A DNA stretch of 64,000 nt from Phlebiopsis flavidoalba. Taxonomy: Eukaryota; Basidiomycota; Agaricomycetes; Polyporales; Phanerochaetaceae. A program made the translations under genes and the position numbers. The stretch spans positions 124,001 to 188,000 of the forward strand of contig JAOCPU010000050.1 in the NCBI GenBank assembly GCA_035772785.1, written 5' to 3'. Below, piece by piece: positions 10,987 through 23,524 of the stretch. Each line of letters starts with the position of its first letter. Position 1 is the stretch's first letter. The notes beneath the pieces were generated by a model. The model had not been told where the DNA came from. It was given only the letters and a program-made list of their open reading frames with translations, and ran no database searches.

Positions 10987-13576
10987 GAGGACTGTCTCTT
11001 ATTTGGCTCGTAAACAGGATGTAGTGGTGGAAGTTCGGCTTTAAATTATGTCCAGTCTTTTGCCACCATGCCGGCGCTTGTGGCATTCGCCGAGAAAGAG
11101 AGAGAGGGGTCACACCGGAACCGGGACCTCATTGCATGAATATCTCCTGTTCAACTTTACTGCGCCGCCAGAAGAGATTGTAGGGCGTAGAGACAGGCTT
11201 TTATGATGGTATGGCTAACATATAGCTAAATATACCCCAAAACGAGCGAGATGTCTCGCCACCAAGAGTTGAATGCTTGAGCTTTGCGAGGCACAACCGT
11301 GGTGTGACCCGCGATTGCGCTTCCGAAAAAAATTAAACAATCATAAACTCAAATGATAAGCGCGTATATGCACGATAACTAATGAAAAAAAAAAAAAACA
11401 GGCAGAGAAGGAGATAAAGAACACAGCAGTGGCGAAGAAGAAGAGGGAAAAAAAAGAACGACCCGAGTGAATTCGTCTACTAGATCAGCATGGGCGGCAC
11501 CCGCCTCTCTCCCACAGAGCCCGAGGGCCCACGTGCCGCTGCGGCGGAGCGCCAGCGCCTCGCAATCGCATGTCGGCAGCTCGCGACTCGAAATTCTGCT
11601 AGCAACACCGTCACCCGCTTCTCCCCACTCATCCCAAGATTCAAATTGCTCACACGCCACCCCACACTGTCTCCTTGGCATACGCCGCAATAAATCTTTG
11701 ATGGCCTCCTTTGGCGTGAGCAGTTACCCACCTCTCATGTGCCTTGCCTCGCCGAAACGGTGTGCAGGCCGACCTTGAAGCAGCGCGAGCAAGTTACCCC
11801 TTGCCATCCTGCCCCTCCACTACCACCGGGTCCACCGCCTCAATTCACGTGAACGGTTTTGTCATCAGGCTGAGGTGCAGGAGCTCCACTCTATCGTCCC
11901 GGTAACAGGTGACCCGGAGACAGTGCTCCAGCAAACTCACGCCCGGCAGGGTAAGAGACAGTAGACCCCTGCGCCTGAGGCCCGGTGGTTGGATGGCTTG
12001 TGCCCTCTTGATTCACAGGCCTCGATCAAAACTAGCTTTGCTCTCTATCTTCGACGTTTCTGGACGGCCGTCATCGTCAAGCGTTCTCAGTCAAAGCTAA
12101 GACCAGAGACGGATCTTATTGAGGTATTCTGCGGGTTTCATGTTACAATCCCTTGAAGCTTCAGATTTATCCACGTCCAGTCAGTGTGGACTCATTCTGT
12201 AAACTCGTCGAGGCACCGGCATGACACGGTAACCGACATGCGCGTTTCAAATGCAGCCCGCAGCTTGAAGCGTAAGGCTTGTTCGGTGTACCTTTATCTC
12301 AAATATTTCTACAACATGATTTAGGTCAGGGAATATCACAAAGCATAATGAGCTTGGTGAGTGTTCCCTTTCTGAGTTATTCGGGCGGCGCATAATCACC
12401 AAGTATGTACGCCGTCACAGTTTGACTCTACTTTTTATGCTCTGGGAGGAGGGGATCCGTTCTCGGCATCGTGCTAGTCCTTCTGGTCAATGCCGGCCGG
12501 CCCGCAACTCGTATCCCATCCAATGTCAGTACCCGTTGACAAATCTCCGCACTTTGAACTCTCAGATGATACGCTACGCGACGTTGGACCCGACCCTTTT
12601 GTAAGTCGGGGGCAAGGTCCAAAGACTGACAGACCTGTCAATCACGGTAAGAGACACACCGTCTCCGTCATAACTCACATATTACTGCAAGCCCTCCGGC
12701 TCCAAGGACGGCGCCGCTGTTGGCCTCCAATGCAAGTGCATGTGGCTCGTTCGTTTCCACGGATGCTCTGTACGGCTGATTACTAAATATCATGCGAGCA
12801 GCCACTTATGACTGCGTTGCTGGTGAGTGAGACGGGTGATTACATACGTCTCAGACATCTTGCGCCTGTAACAAATGGCTCTGGCGACACACTTGCAATG
12901 CCTCGTATACGTGACATCCTGACAGTACAAATTTAGTGTGTCGCGAGTTATGAATCAGGTCTTGGCCTTCTTTTATAGACCAATGCACATGCGCGAGGTG
13001 TATGCGGACACCGCACTGGCAAGTCTAGTATCGGGCTTCCTTTCCGGGTTGCTGCTCAAGCTCATAGGTACGAGTTTCCCGTGACTCTATAAGTTGAATT
13101 GATCGGCATCCCTGCTGCCTAGCATAGCAGAATGTCTGGCCTGGGTTGCGTCAAAAGGGGATGCAGTCGTTGAATTTGGGGCCTCGGGGCAGCCGCAACC
13201 CAATTCACTGCCAATCCTCGGGGGTCGGACTCAGCGCTGCACATTTGTTCTAGGTTCTCAGATCTCAATGACTGCCTAAATGTTCCAGATCTGCCTTGGG
13301 GTATTATGGCTGTCACGATTGGGTGTGGTAGGATCATATGAATAAATAATAGTCAATCATGTCTCGTCACTTATGTTGCCGGTCAACAGGAAGCGGAGCC
13401 CACATGTGTTCGCCATAATATTGCCTTCCTAAGTGTCATTGGCCTCGTAGCATGTTATGCATGTTACGCCGGGTCCGAGCCTCGTACTTTTTCGATTCAC
13501 GTCACCAATACGTGTGTCGTTCGAGTCAAGGGTCTGAACACAAAGTTGGTAGTTAGTATAACTTGAACCTCAACAG
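10987..13576. other. 2.6-kb stretch without an assignable gene
   Basis: Open frames exist, such as a plus-strand run at about 11467-11780, another at 12422-12786, and a hydrophobic run near 12960-13080 reading YADTALASLVSGFLSGLLLK. None joins into a protein I recognise. A purine-rich low-complexity block sits at 11384-11460. A broken membrane-protein gene at the right end is possible but unsupported. Confidence 0.35.
11384..11460. repeat. Low-complexity A/G-rich tract
   Basis: A run of 15 A at 11384-11398 is followed by an A/G-rich block with GAAGAAGAAGAG and a further run of eight A. Such tracts are common near fungal gene ends and promoters and are also prone to length errors in sequencing. 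Confidence 0.7.
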
Positions 13577-14996
13577 CTAGTGCCATGAGCTTACCTCCTG
13601 ATCAAGTGAATTTCGCTTGAGGGAGGCCTTTATATTCTGCGGGTTGTGTATAAGTCGCACAAGATCTGGAGACACTTGAGAGTCATTGTAGCTGACCTGT
13701 GACGTAACAATTGAAGCTTGCCGCAGCATAAAGACCTCGCCTTTGCGTGCGTTGTGAACTACAGGAGTCTGTGCTGCTGGCGCCGCATCACAATCCGAAC
13801 AATAATTGAGGTTGGAACCATAGACTAAAAAAGCGAAGGTCAGTGGGACACAAGGAATTGTATCACCAGTATGGTCTCGTACGCTTAATTGGGTGTTGAT
13901 ATTGGTCACGATATATCCTACCAGCATCCTGAGTTCAAATAAAGCCAGTATTGTTGCAGATGCTGCAACGAGAATAGCCCCAGACTCCAGGATGATTGCG
14001 AGAATATGGTAATATCCTTTCTTAGACATAGGCCTGATCGAGGGAATGATCTTCCATGAGATCAAAATCATTGCGAATATCTGTGTTGCTAGTGAGAGAC
14101 TATACGAGACTTTTGCCAAATTTTCGTTTGTGTCATCGAATAAATTCCTGTTATCTTTTGTAAACCCGAGGAGGACGTAGAAGAAAACTGAGTGTCTCGT
14201 TAGTGCCATATGGTGGAAGCATTGCCAGATTTTGTTTACCGGTTGAAGCGGTGACAAGAGAAGCCTGAACTCAAAATATTGAGTGAGATCTCTGCCTCAT
14301 GAAAGGAAGGCACGTACGAAGAAAACTGCAACATAGCGGTTCCTTCCCCAGACCACAAAGCATCTCCACCCCTATGTATTACATTATATCAGGATACCGT
14401 GGCTGTGAAACGGAAGCGTACCATAACAAACATCAGCAAGGATGTACTACCAGGCAAGTTAATACCTTTAAATTGCCTTTAGGGGCTATGACTCACATTT
14501 GTGACGTTGAAGAATATCCCTGCAGCATATATAGAAGTTGTTGTGTCCAGCAAATATGCGTTGGGCCCTCCTGGAAGGCTGAGATGTCCGTATGCCCCTT
14601 GAAGTATATAAATATAGTTGGAAATGATGTGGCCTGTAGACACCGCCAGTTGAACGGTGGCAAATCCGAGTAAGAGGCTTGAAATAATCTGTAAGCATGA
14701 AACAAGTTGATCCGACGGTGATGTGATCAACACACTATCGTTGATGCCATGTCGAGTCTCGAAGTAGCACTCTTGCGCAGAACATATACAAAGCAATACT
14801 GTCAGAGTCAGAAAATATACTACTCGAAGAAGAACATATGGCTGCCTACTTGAGACCTATAATAGGTGCCAAATTTAGGAAACATATATGGGTCTTGGAG
14901 TATTCGAGACTTACCATACAAAGGTCCCTCGATAAAGCCGCCAATGATGACAGTGGGCAGCGGAGGTAAGTCATGGGGCTGCGCAGACATAGCCAT
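13577..14996 (-). CDS. Agaricomycete seven-helix membrane protein (type 2, copy A)
   Basis: The protein starts MAMSAQPHDLPPLPTVIIGG and then FIEGPLYG, followed by an intron with donor GTAAGT. A helix near 14640 reads LLLGFATVQLAVSTGHI, and the segment GPNAYLLDTTTSIYAAGIFF follows near 14540. The middle is frame-broken near 14300-14360. The second half reads NENLAKVSYSLSLATQIFAM, ILESGAILVAASATILALFE and YIVTNINTQLS, then a polar cytoplasmic-looking tail to the stop at 13577. The same landmarks occur in copy B at 33.4-34.8 kb (EGPLYG; QLAVSTGHI; LTDTTTSIYAA; SYAFSLVTQ; LTNINSQLS), so the two are paralogues. Function is unknown; I infer a plasma-membrane receptor-like or transporter-like role only from topology. 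It is divergent from methyltransferase 1. Confidence 0.75.
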
Positions 14997-16523
14997 GTTT
15001 GACTAGTGAGATGCTGCGACCGTGGCTAGGCTTCGAGTCTAAGCAGCAGTATTTAAAGTGTCAGTAGGCTCAGCGGCTTGCATATGATAATCAAAACGAT
15101 TCTAGAGTTTATTGACACCGCTGTCACACTTACAAAAGATATGCCTACCATGTAGTATGTAAATGTCTGAAACACGCTCCCTGAAGCAGCTTAGTTCCCG
15201 AGTCTCTTGCTCTTTCTAAGCGCATCAACTACCACGATCGTGGAGATACATCGAATGCGCGAGAAAAGGTTGATACTGATTTGGGCGAAATAATCCACGG
15301 CTACTGCGTGCTAAAAATCCATCACTCCGCGTATCATATATTCGAGACAGAAATCATACCAGCTTAGATAGATGCTGTGAGGGCACCTCTCAAGTGATGG
15401 GGGCAACAGAAATATGGAAACGGATATGTCATTAGCCATCCACGCCTAGTGCACACAATTGGTCCGACCGATACAATCTGCATTTAAGTATCGCTCCATC
15501 CCGCGGTGCAACTCATGGTGATCATGAGAGTGAGGCAACGCCGAAGCAGTAGATACACACACGCCTTCGAAGATGGGAATAGCTTGACCGTCAATTTTCG
15601 CATGTAGGCTCTCTCCTCAGAGTCCTATAGCATCTTTGTGGGTTATTCCATTGTGTGTCGTTCATGCTATCATGCTGATTATCAGGAAAAACAAACTGCT
15701 ATAATCTTCCGAGGAAATTCTCTCATAATTCCGAACCTCGTTGTGTTCATATAATTACACCGTTATGTATAATGTATTAATGTTCGCTATGGCCGGGCGC
15801 CTAATTTTTTCTTCCATCATGATCACGCAATGATTAGGAAAAGAGCTTTCTGCATCGCAGCATACACAGACGGTGCCTTGAGGTTCCTGAGAGGGCCCGA
15901 CTGTATTCGGTCTAAGTCGCGGTATACAGCATAGCCCCATGCATTGATTCATAAGCCATAGTGCTGCGGTCATGAGTATCTCAGCAAGACATGCTGATTA
16001 TCTGAAAGTCAAGACACAGTTTTCTCACGAGCGTCGAACCTTAGTGCCTTGCTGACCGAACAGAGATCGTTTTTCAAGAAGTTGTATGATCTCAAGATGA
16101 TTTAGAAATGTTCTGCCCAGCCCCGTATAAATCTTTGTCTCGATTAATTTGATTAAACGGCGACTAACGCTATCCGATGAACCGCACCTTTTAGCTGTCA
16201 TACACTTGCCACAGTACCTGAGAGCCGTACGATGTATGCTGTGATCTATATCAGATTCTGATGTTATATCCAGTCAATTTCACAGAGCATGAACGATAGC
16301 GCTGATGAGATGTTGTGGTCCATAAAAAGGGGCGTGCATATAGACAACGACATTTATATAACTAGCTCTCTGGGTCCTTTCTTCCCAGATCTATAACCAC
16401 ACAACTCCCAGGCAGCGTTATCGTATCTTTAACGTGATGGAAAAGCAAGGGTCCGTGTATCGTCCTATTAACTTGCATTGCCCGCTCTAGACCGGTGATA
16501 ACCCCTGACTCAGCATACAAACA
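14997..16523. other. Intergenic region between membrane protein A and O-methyltransferase 1
   Basis: About 1.5 kb between divergent genes. It must contain both promoters and probably the first coding exon of the methyltransferase, which I could not place. Short open frames on the minus strand (for example 15755-15973) have no recognisable content. Confidence 0.4.
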
Positions 16524-18467
16524 TTTGAGTCGCTTGCGGAAGTGATCCAATTATCAAGGATTATTCAAGATGCCATTTCTTCCATTGGACAGTCTCTTGC
16601 AGACCGTGGTTGCGTCTTTCCCTCCTCTGACACACTGGTGACATCAGAATCGGAGGAACCTCGAATGATTCCGGACATCGATCGATCATGCTCCCTCATA
16701 GTTTCGGCGGCGTATCAGCTGATCAACGCAGTTCGGTCTCCCTTTTTGAGCACAATGGCGGCTGCTATGCAGGTTGGTCCCGAAAATTAGTACATGTCTA
16801 GTCTGTCACGCCTGATGCCTATTCATGTATCGAGTTCAACGTCTCGGCTGCCCTCGGTTTTGCTTGCGCAGCCAACGTAGTAGAAGTATGTAGAGAAAGC
16901 GGGGCCACAGGTTCGTAAAGCACAAAAACTCGTTGAATGATTTGCTGATATTATTCACTGACCATCAGGGAGTCCACGTTGTTGAAATTGCTGCCGCGAG
17001 TAACACAGATCCGAACAAATTATGTACGCTGCTACGCACTAGTGTATATGCAATTCATCCTGATATTAAAATATCCAGCTCGTATTCTACGGTTACTCGC
17101 GACATATCACATTTTCGTTGATGGTGTCTCCAAATGTGTTTACTAACAACCGAATATCTCGACTATGGACACTGGAAAATCGGTGAAAGAATTGAGAGCA
17201 GAGTAGGGAAATCCACAGGTCTCGGTGATGATCTTTCTGATACTTGGATTATAGCCCCGTCCCGGCCTCAAAGCATCTCGGCACCAACGGCATTGCAGCT
17301 GCCGTGGAGCATTGGTATCTCATAAGCACACAGCGCATGGACTCATACTGACTGCTAACATCAGCATGGATGCTACACACTGAAGTCAGCCGCTTACATG
17401 CCTGAAGTCTTGCTCGACCAGCGGTATGCTCACTCAAAGGAACCCACGCACACTCCCTTCAATGTCGCATTTGATACACCTATGAGCGCATGGGAGTGGA
17501 TAAGCTCCAAAGGAAACGAAGATAAGCTGCTGCGACTGGGTATTGCCATGGAGGGAGCAAAGCGCGCAGTTCCGCCTGCAGCAATATTCGATGGTAAGCC
17601 CCTTGCCCGCTTTCTACTTACAGGTTTCTGAGGATTTTGCGTTCTAGGATTTGATTGGGAAGGGCTTGGCAAAGACTCACGTTGCGTATCGTAGACGTTG
17701 GAGGAGGTGTGGGAAGTCAATGTTTGACCCTTGCCCCCAGCGATACTCCCACATTCGATTTGTGATTCAAGACCGCGAGGGACGTTATCCAAAATGCGCT
17801 CACAGGTATATCTCAATAGTTTGATCTGTAAGCCCTATTAACATCCACCCTTTCGATCAGTATTGGAATATAGAGAGCTCCCTGAAGCACTTGCCACTGG
17901 TCGAGTAAAACCCGAGGGTAGAGTGTCTTTCGTGTCGTCCTTTGTGCTTGGTGCTAAGGTACCCTTGAAGTCCATGATTTCTTCGAAGAGCAGCCCGTCA
18001 AGAACGCCGACGTATTTCTTATGCGTAACATTCTGCATGATTGGTCCGACAAATACTGCGTGTCTATCTTGAGACGTCTTCGTGAAGCGGCTCGTCCGAC
18101 GACATATCTCGTTATTGTGGACAACATTATCGCATATGCTTGCGCTGAAAAGGGCATCACGGATGTTCCTGGTGCCGTGCGCCAAACTGTTCCTACCTCC
18201 GCTACTTCCAAACGAAGGTCATGCTAGTGCCCATCTCTTACTTGGAAGATTTGATGGTACGTTTCATTGATTCTTCCCTGGGTAGTCTTTTAGAGTGATT
18301 TATCATAAACGTATTCCTTAGATGATGGAAACTCTTAACGGACAAGAGCGAACAATCACCGAGATTCGTGAGCTCCTCAACGAGGCAGGTTGGAAAAACT
18401 CGTCTCAATTCACCTCGGTATGGCCAGTGCCTTCAGTACCCAGAAGGCAATTGCTATTCCCGTGTAA
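16524..18467 (+). CDS. SAM-dependent O-methyltransferase (plant-type, Methyltransf_2), copy 1
   Basis: The family transfers a methyl group from S-adenosylmethionine to a hydroxyl of a small molecule, often aromatic. Recognisable pieces in order are FESLAEVIQLSRIIQDA (about 16524), FNVSAALGFACAANVVE, HVVEIAAASNTDPNKL, then after frame breaks a segment resembling VSPNVFTNNRIS, then the dimerisation-region block MSAWEWISSKGN with MEGAKRA (about 17485-17570). Motif I, VDVGGGVGSQ, lies near 17700, VIQDREG near 17770, and the catalytic-His segment MRNILHDWSDKYCV near 18020. LVIVDNIIAYAC lies near 18110, NGQERTITEIRELLNEAGW near 18340, and the end ATQ-like MASAFSTQKAIAIPV precedes the stop at 18465. 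The methionine start is not resolved. Its paralogue is copy 2 at 28.4-30.4 kb. Confidence 0.82.
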
Positions 18468-20148
18468 TGTAGCGACGGAGCTGGGCGAACATGTTGAGTA
18501 CGGTACAAGACCATCATATGTTAATAAGATCAAACTTGTAACAGCGATATGTGCCCGGCGCATACCCTCTTCTCTTGCTGAGGATAGCTCATGGAACCTC
18601 ATACGGTAGACAGAAGGACAAGGCGAGTTCACGGGGCCACTGGAGACACAACACATCCGAAACTTGAAGGGGAGAGAAGCCCTCAACCGTGTGAGTATGG
18701 TAGATATTTGACTGTGCTAAGTGTGCCCGATCTATGAGAGGAGCGGTACACATGTGTGTGCCATTGATGTATGCGCCGTTGGGTGAAAGAAGCCAAGCTT
18801 GCGGGGACAGCCGTGAAAATAGGCTGTTAAGGGCACGTTCCATGTATTCATCGAAAGTGGTCCACCAAAGCGATCAAACTCCAACGTGGATACGCACGGG
18901 GAGTCGCTGCACTGGGGCACAAAAAGCTTCCTGGGCTCGTCTATGAGCGAAGCTGTCTTCTGGACTAAGTTCTGAGATCCCTCGTTCGGTTGGCTGTCTT
19001 CTGGGGATACACGGTGGACATGATGTACATGTCTTCATAACCCACCTTGTCTGTCGTAAAATACCTGTGATACCTATTCACATCGCGAGTGTCACGCGCA
19101 TGGAGTGCTCATCTATGGCAGATTGAATGATATGCTCACGAGATTATTGACAGAAATGCGCCCAGGCCCTGAGCCGTCGTTGCGCGCTGAAAGTCTTGTG
19201 TTCATCGTGACGTCGCGCTACAGCCCTTGGTTAATAGTGTAGCCTGCTACTATCTCATGCCATGGTTGCTTACCTAACCTAACTCTTTTGCCTTCTTGAA
19301 CCGCCTCTTTTGTGTGTGCTGCGGCAACAATCCCATCGGGTTCGACAGTTTTTGACGCTTTATGAGATGGGCCAAGGGTGAAATTGTCGCGCTTGCCATT
19401 TCCCGGTGGAATGGGCTATGGACCTGTCCGTTGCGTTTTCCAACGTCGGCATGTGACCGGGACGTCTGCAGAACCAAAAGAATGAATGACGTTAGGTCGT
19501 CCCGATAGATCCTGGTTCACGTACCTAATCTGCGCTTACTTCCAGAGCCTCGTGTCGAACTCCCTTAAGTGCACACGCGGCCGAGAATGCAAGCACGGGT
19601 GTAACTGGGGTTTGTGAGACGGATCACCGTTGTGTACTGAGGATCGTCTGAGCTTGACCGTGACCTGTATACCAAGAAGCATAAAATTCCAGAGCGATGA
19701 GATGAAAAAGCGGTGGCGCTAGATGCGTACCGTTCCAGCTGTACTGGATTTACTACCGAACATGATGCATCTCCTTGGAAGTGCCTTGCCGCTCAACTGA
19801 ATAGCCGGAACCTCGACTTGATCGGGATTTGTTGTGTTCGCATTGCCGATAGCGAAGATAGAGGAGGACTCACTCTTGTTATTCAAGTTTTCGAGAGGGC
19901 CATACATATTTGAAAAATGTACGTCCCCATAAACCATAGGACACGGTGGATAGTGGCTTGTCCGTAGGAAGACAGATGTTGGTTTTAGTTCACCACGCCC
20001 GCTGCAAGCGGCAAGCGGCGAGCTAGGGTTGCGGCGAACGTGCTGTGTGCGCGTTTTGACATGAAGGAGATGGACAAGGCGGCGGGCGCGAAGCCGTGCC
20101 GAATAGCCGCCCGAGGCCACTGGGCTTTTCGGCGCTGTTATTTAAGCC
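18468..20148. other. 1.7-kb stretch without an assignable gene
   Basis: Minus-strand open frames at 18589-18843, 19274-19477 and 19719-20120 look partly coding in composition, but I recognise no family and no consistent splice pattern. The 3' flank of methyltransferase 1 lies at its left end. Confidence 0.35.
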
Positions 20149-20875
20149 ATGACCGTCAGTCTTCTGTTTGTTTCGTTTCCTGTACATACATTATCTCTTT
20201 CTGGGGCTCAAGTGTGAAAAGGTACGTTGTGTTCAATGTGCATGTTCTCAATCGCGGGTTTATGATTGCGGTTTATAATAGAAACGACGACCCCCAATGC
20301 GAGTATGCTGCTCGAACGAGCAGGTGTAGTCAACACCGTGGTAGTCCTGCGAGCGCACCACTACTGCGAGATTTGCTGCCCCCCAGCGACTTGGCCTTGG
20401 CCTACGTCCTTTGGCAATTGGCGGCGGAGATGTCATCGATAGAAGCTCCTGACGGTGCGTCAATGTCGCCGTGAGCGTAGGGTATAATCAATAATGTCAT
20501 ATTGTTCCTAACCGTGTAGGCTCTCTACTGTGGCCTTTGCACAAAGTACTCCTCACTCATCACGACATCTAGATGATCCGATTCCGTATGGAAAGTCGAC
20601 AGCTGGCTCAAGTGTTGTGGGGCGCGAGTAAGATGGCGTATCTACGGCGAACCGGCGACGCCGTCCTCGCGCTGACCTCGCTGATGCACGGTGAGTGCAT
20701 CGACACACCTCTATCGGGAATCGACTACACGATCACTTCATGTGACTCTGCCGCAGATGTTCTGCGCACTCCCGCTATGGCGGAGAACCACACGCCGATA
20801 TCGAGTGCGCAGACAGACGCGCGCCTAGCAGAACTCTATTGCAAGGGAACAGATCTCCTCTGTCCTTTCCATTGA
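20149..20875 (+). CDS. Hypothetical multi-exon protein
   Basis: I do not recognise this protein. A start MTVSLLFVSFPVHTLSLSG is followed by a likely intron (GTACGT ... AATAG, about 20221-20280). A frame ending SDLALAYVLWQLAAEMSSIE (about 20390-20445) precedes a clean intron (GTGCGT ... TGTAG), then SLLWPLHKVLLTHHDI, then RQLAQVLWGASKMAYLRRTG (about 20595-20655). A third canonical intron (GTGAGT ... CGCAG, about 20691-20756) precedes the last exon ending at 20875. Three well-formed introns in one strand argue for a real gene. At least one stop interrupts the reading near 20570. It lies upstream of the MFS pump on the same strand. Confidence 0.4.
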
Positions 20876-21123
20876 ACATTGCCAGCCCACCGCGAACTTC
20901 GGATCGCACGAAGTCCGGTATTCTTTAACCATATCACGTATTGCATGCGCATCTGTCTGCTGCTCTCTCCCATGGATAGCACCAACAACAGCTCTCCCCC
21001 ACGCCCACCTCATGGTGCAATCCCCAATCATTCCCTGTTGCGCGGACCCTCCAACTAGCTACCTCCGGGTGCAAATGTGGGCTATCCTCTCTCTCCCTCA
21101 TCTCTCACCAGACCCCTACTACA
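20876..21123. promoter_or_regulatory. Probable upstream region of the MFS transporter gene
   Basis: These 248 bp include a pyrimidine-rich block CTCTCTCTCCCTCATCTCTC just before the start codon (about 21089-21108). Such CT-rich blocks are common just upstream of fungal start sites. Confidence 0.4.
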
Positions 21124-23419
21124 ATGCCCACGGCCTCTGAGACGACGATGACAGCCTCCCACTCGAAAAAGTCGACCTCACACCGCCGGATGACACTAGC
21201 GAACAGCCAAACCCCCGCCGCAATCGAAGTCTCACCACAGGAATCCCCACGTTCAAAAGGAATGCGCTTCTGGTTCGTCTTCCTGGCCATCTGCATCTCG
21301 CAATTTCTCTCAGCCCTCGAGTTCGTGAGTGCCTTCTGATTCCCAATCAGTCACTTCCGTAGACTCATTGCAGGACAGTCTGCAGTCTCCACAGCCCTCC
21401 CGACCATCACCCATGCACTAAATGGTGACGACTTCATTTGGGTCGCATCTGCCTACGGCCTCGCAGCGACCGCTCTCTTTACCCATGTCCGGTGCAATCG
21501 CAGAAGTTCGTCGTTCTGTGGAGTTCTTGACATTCCAGCATCGTCTGAATGCATATAGGTATTCGGCCCGCCGCACATCCACTATACTATGGCTGCTCTT
21601 GTTTGCACTCGGCAGTGCACTGTGCGGGTCTGCTCAGAACATGAGCTGGCTGATCGCAGGCAGAGGTGCACAGTCTCTCCTCGTTCAGAAACCATTGTTG
21701 CTGACGAGATCAAATCAGCCATTCAGGCGGCGCGGGAGGTGGCGGTATTCTAAGCAGCACCAGCATCATTGTCTCCGATTTGGTACCCTTGAAAGAACGA
21801 GCATTATACAACAGCTTGAACGGACTGTAAGGGGCAGTAGCCCGCCAAACGAACAAACCACCCACTGACTCTGTTTTCAGTACATGGGGCGTTGCAGCGG
21901 CAATGGGTCCTTTGGTGGGCGGTGCCTTTGCGAGACAAGGCGCATGGCGTTGGCTGTTCTGTGAGTCGTGGCACTTCTACCTCCCATCTATATCTCCTTA
22001 CATACGCAGATATGAATCTACCCTTGGACGGGTCTGGCAGGAGGTATCGTCATCCTTTTCCTCCGAGTCAAGACTCCTCGTATTTCTTGGAGAGAAAAGT
22101 TCTCTAGGATGGATTGGGATGTGCGTATATATTCTCATTATGATACTACCATTAATTGACTAATGTACTGATGTCACAAAAGTGGCAATTTTCTTATTAT
22201 AGCGAGCACCTAGCTCGATCGTGATTGCACTTAGTTGGGCGGTTGGCGGGTGGCAGAGTTCTCCTGGAGAGTCTACCCCATGTTCTCGCTCCTCTAATCA
22301 TTGGACTCGTCGGGATTGTCTGCTTCCTTCTTTACGAGGCCAAGGTTGGGTGCAAGGGGCCAATGGTATAGAGACTACGAACATCATTTTTGCAGCTAGC
22401 AGGCATCTCATCTAACCAAATCACAGGTCCCAATGATCATTGTCTTGCAAGGGACCGCACGAGCATGAGTGGGTGGGGTCAGTGTCTTCTCTGACTCTGA
22501 GCTTAGTATGTCTGATTGAACTTCTGGGTAGACCATATCCAGAATTTTCATCTCTCCAGTTGTCACGTATAGCGCCATCTGGTAAGTGTGGGCCTAGCCT
22601 TGCATGTATGATTACTCATTGCGCATACTTTCCTAGACTTCGTTCGTCCGACATAACTTGCTCCAAGCGTGTTGGGTGATCCTCTCCTGTCCGTACCAGC
22701 TTCTGGTGTAGAAATGCTTGGCCTCAACGCTATCGTTGAGCGTTGCCCGGTGATGATTCTCACCGGTACACTCATTGCCGTCACCAAACGGTATCGCCCG
22801 TTTCTCTGGATGGGCTGGGCCTTCTACATCGCCTCTATGGGGCGCAATGTCAGCATTGCGTCTCGACTCCACCGTTTGCAGAAGCCGTGGGCTATACCTC
22901 GCTTGTGAGCATCGCTAGCGGCCTCGTGCTACTAACCATCGACCTAGCTTTCCGGTGCTTGCACCCCCTTCCCGTTTCCGAGAACGCGCGGTCGCTCGCG
23001 TTCTTTGTTTTCTGTCGCTCGCTCCTGTCGCTGGCGTAGGTTATTTTATCTTCTTTTGATCTACTACCAAACTCTGCTTCCCTTTTTAGGTCTGGGGGGT
23101 CACCATTGCACGTCTGTTCTACAAACACAGCTCACACAACGTCTCCCTCCGGCATTCGTCGAGCAACTGAGCGACGGCGTGTCTATTGCCTATGCTGCGA
23201 TCCCACTCATTGGAGACCTACCTGAACCTCTTCGTGTACAGGTGCCGCACCGCCTTTGCCGATAGCCTGCGTGTACTCTGGCAGGTAATGATAGGTATTG
23301 CGGGGATTGGTGGCCTCGCGTCCCTTTTCATGGAGGGTTTTGCAGCTTTCGAGAGCAAAGTTGATGACAAGTGGGGGATGGAGGAGGATGTTAAGGGCGA
23401 CTTCGGGCGTGAGCTCTGA
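21124..23419 (+). CDS. MFS efflux transporter (DHA-type drug/metabolite exporter)
   Basis: A basic cytoplasmic N-terminus (about 40 residues) leads to helix 1, RFWFVFLAICISQFLSALEF. After an intron comes STALPTITHALNGDDFIWVA, then LAATAL, the loop GR-like segment RRTSTILWLLLFALGSALCG (about 21566), and a broken GGGGILSSTSIIVSDLVPLK segment (about 21735-21795). MGPLVGGAFARQGAWRWLF (about 21902) is the drug-proton antiporter motif C region. Later helices include LIIGLVGIVCFLLYEAKVG and MILTGTLIAVTKRYRPF. The C-terminal part reads QLTQRLPPAFVEQLSDG (about 23130), RTAFADSLRVLWQVMIGIAG (about 23250) and DDKWGMEED. This order fits 12-14-helix proton-driven exporters. At least eight frame breaks or introns interrupt it. 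Placed between two O-methyltransferases, it could export their product, which is inference. Confidence 0.85.
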
Positions 23420-23482
23420 GAGATCGAGTCGCTAGACGGAACCGACCCAAAGCGTTCTGTAGCACGTATTGAACCACCAGAT

Positions 23483-23524
23483 TCTATATGTACAAGCCAT
23501 TTCAAAATAGCTTGTACATATAGA
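23483..23524. repeat. Perfect 15-bp inverted repeat downstream of the MFS gene
   Basis: Arms TCTATATGTACAAGC (23483-23497) and GCTTGTACATATAGA (23510-23524) are exact reverse complements around a 12-base loop. The distance from the MFS stop is 63 bp, so it may be a hairpin in the 3' untranslated region. It also lies near the midpoint of the inverted duplication described in the findings. Confidence 0.7.
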
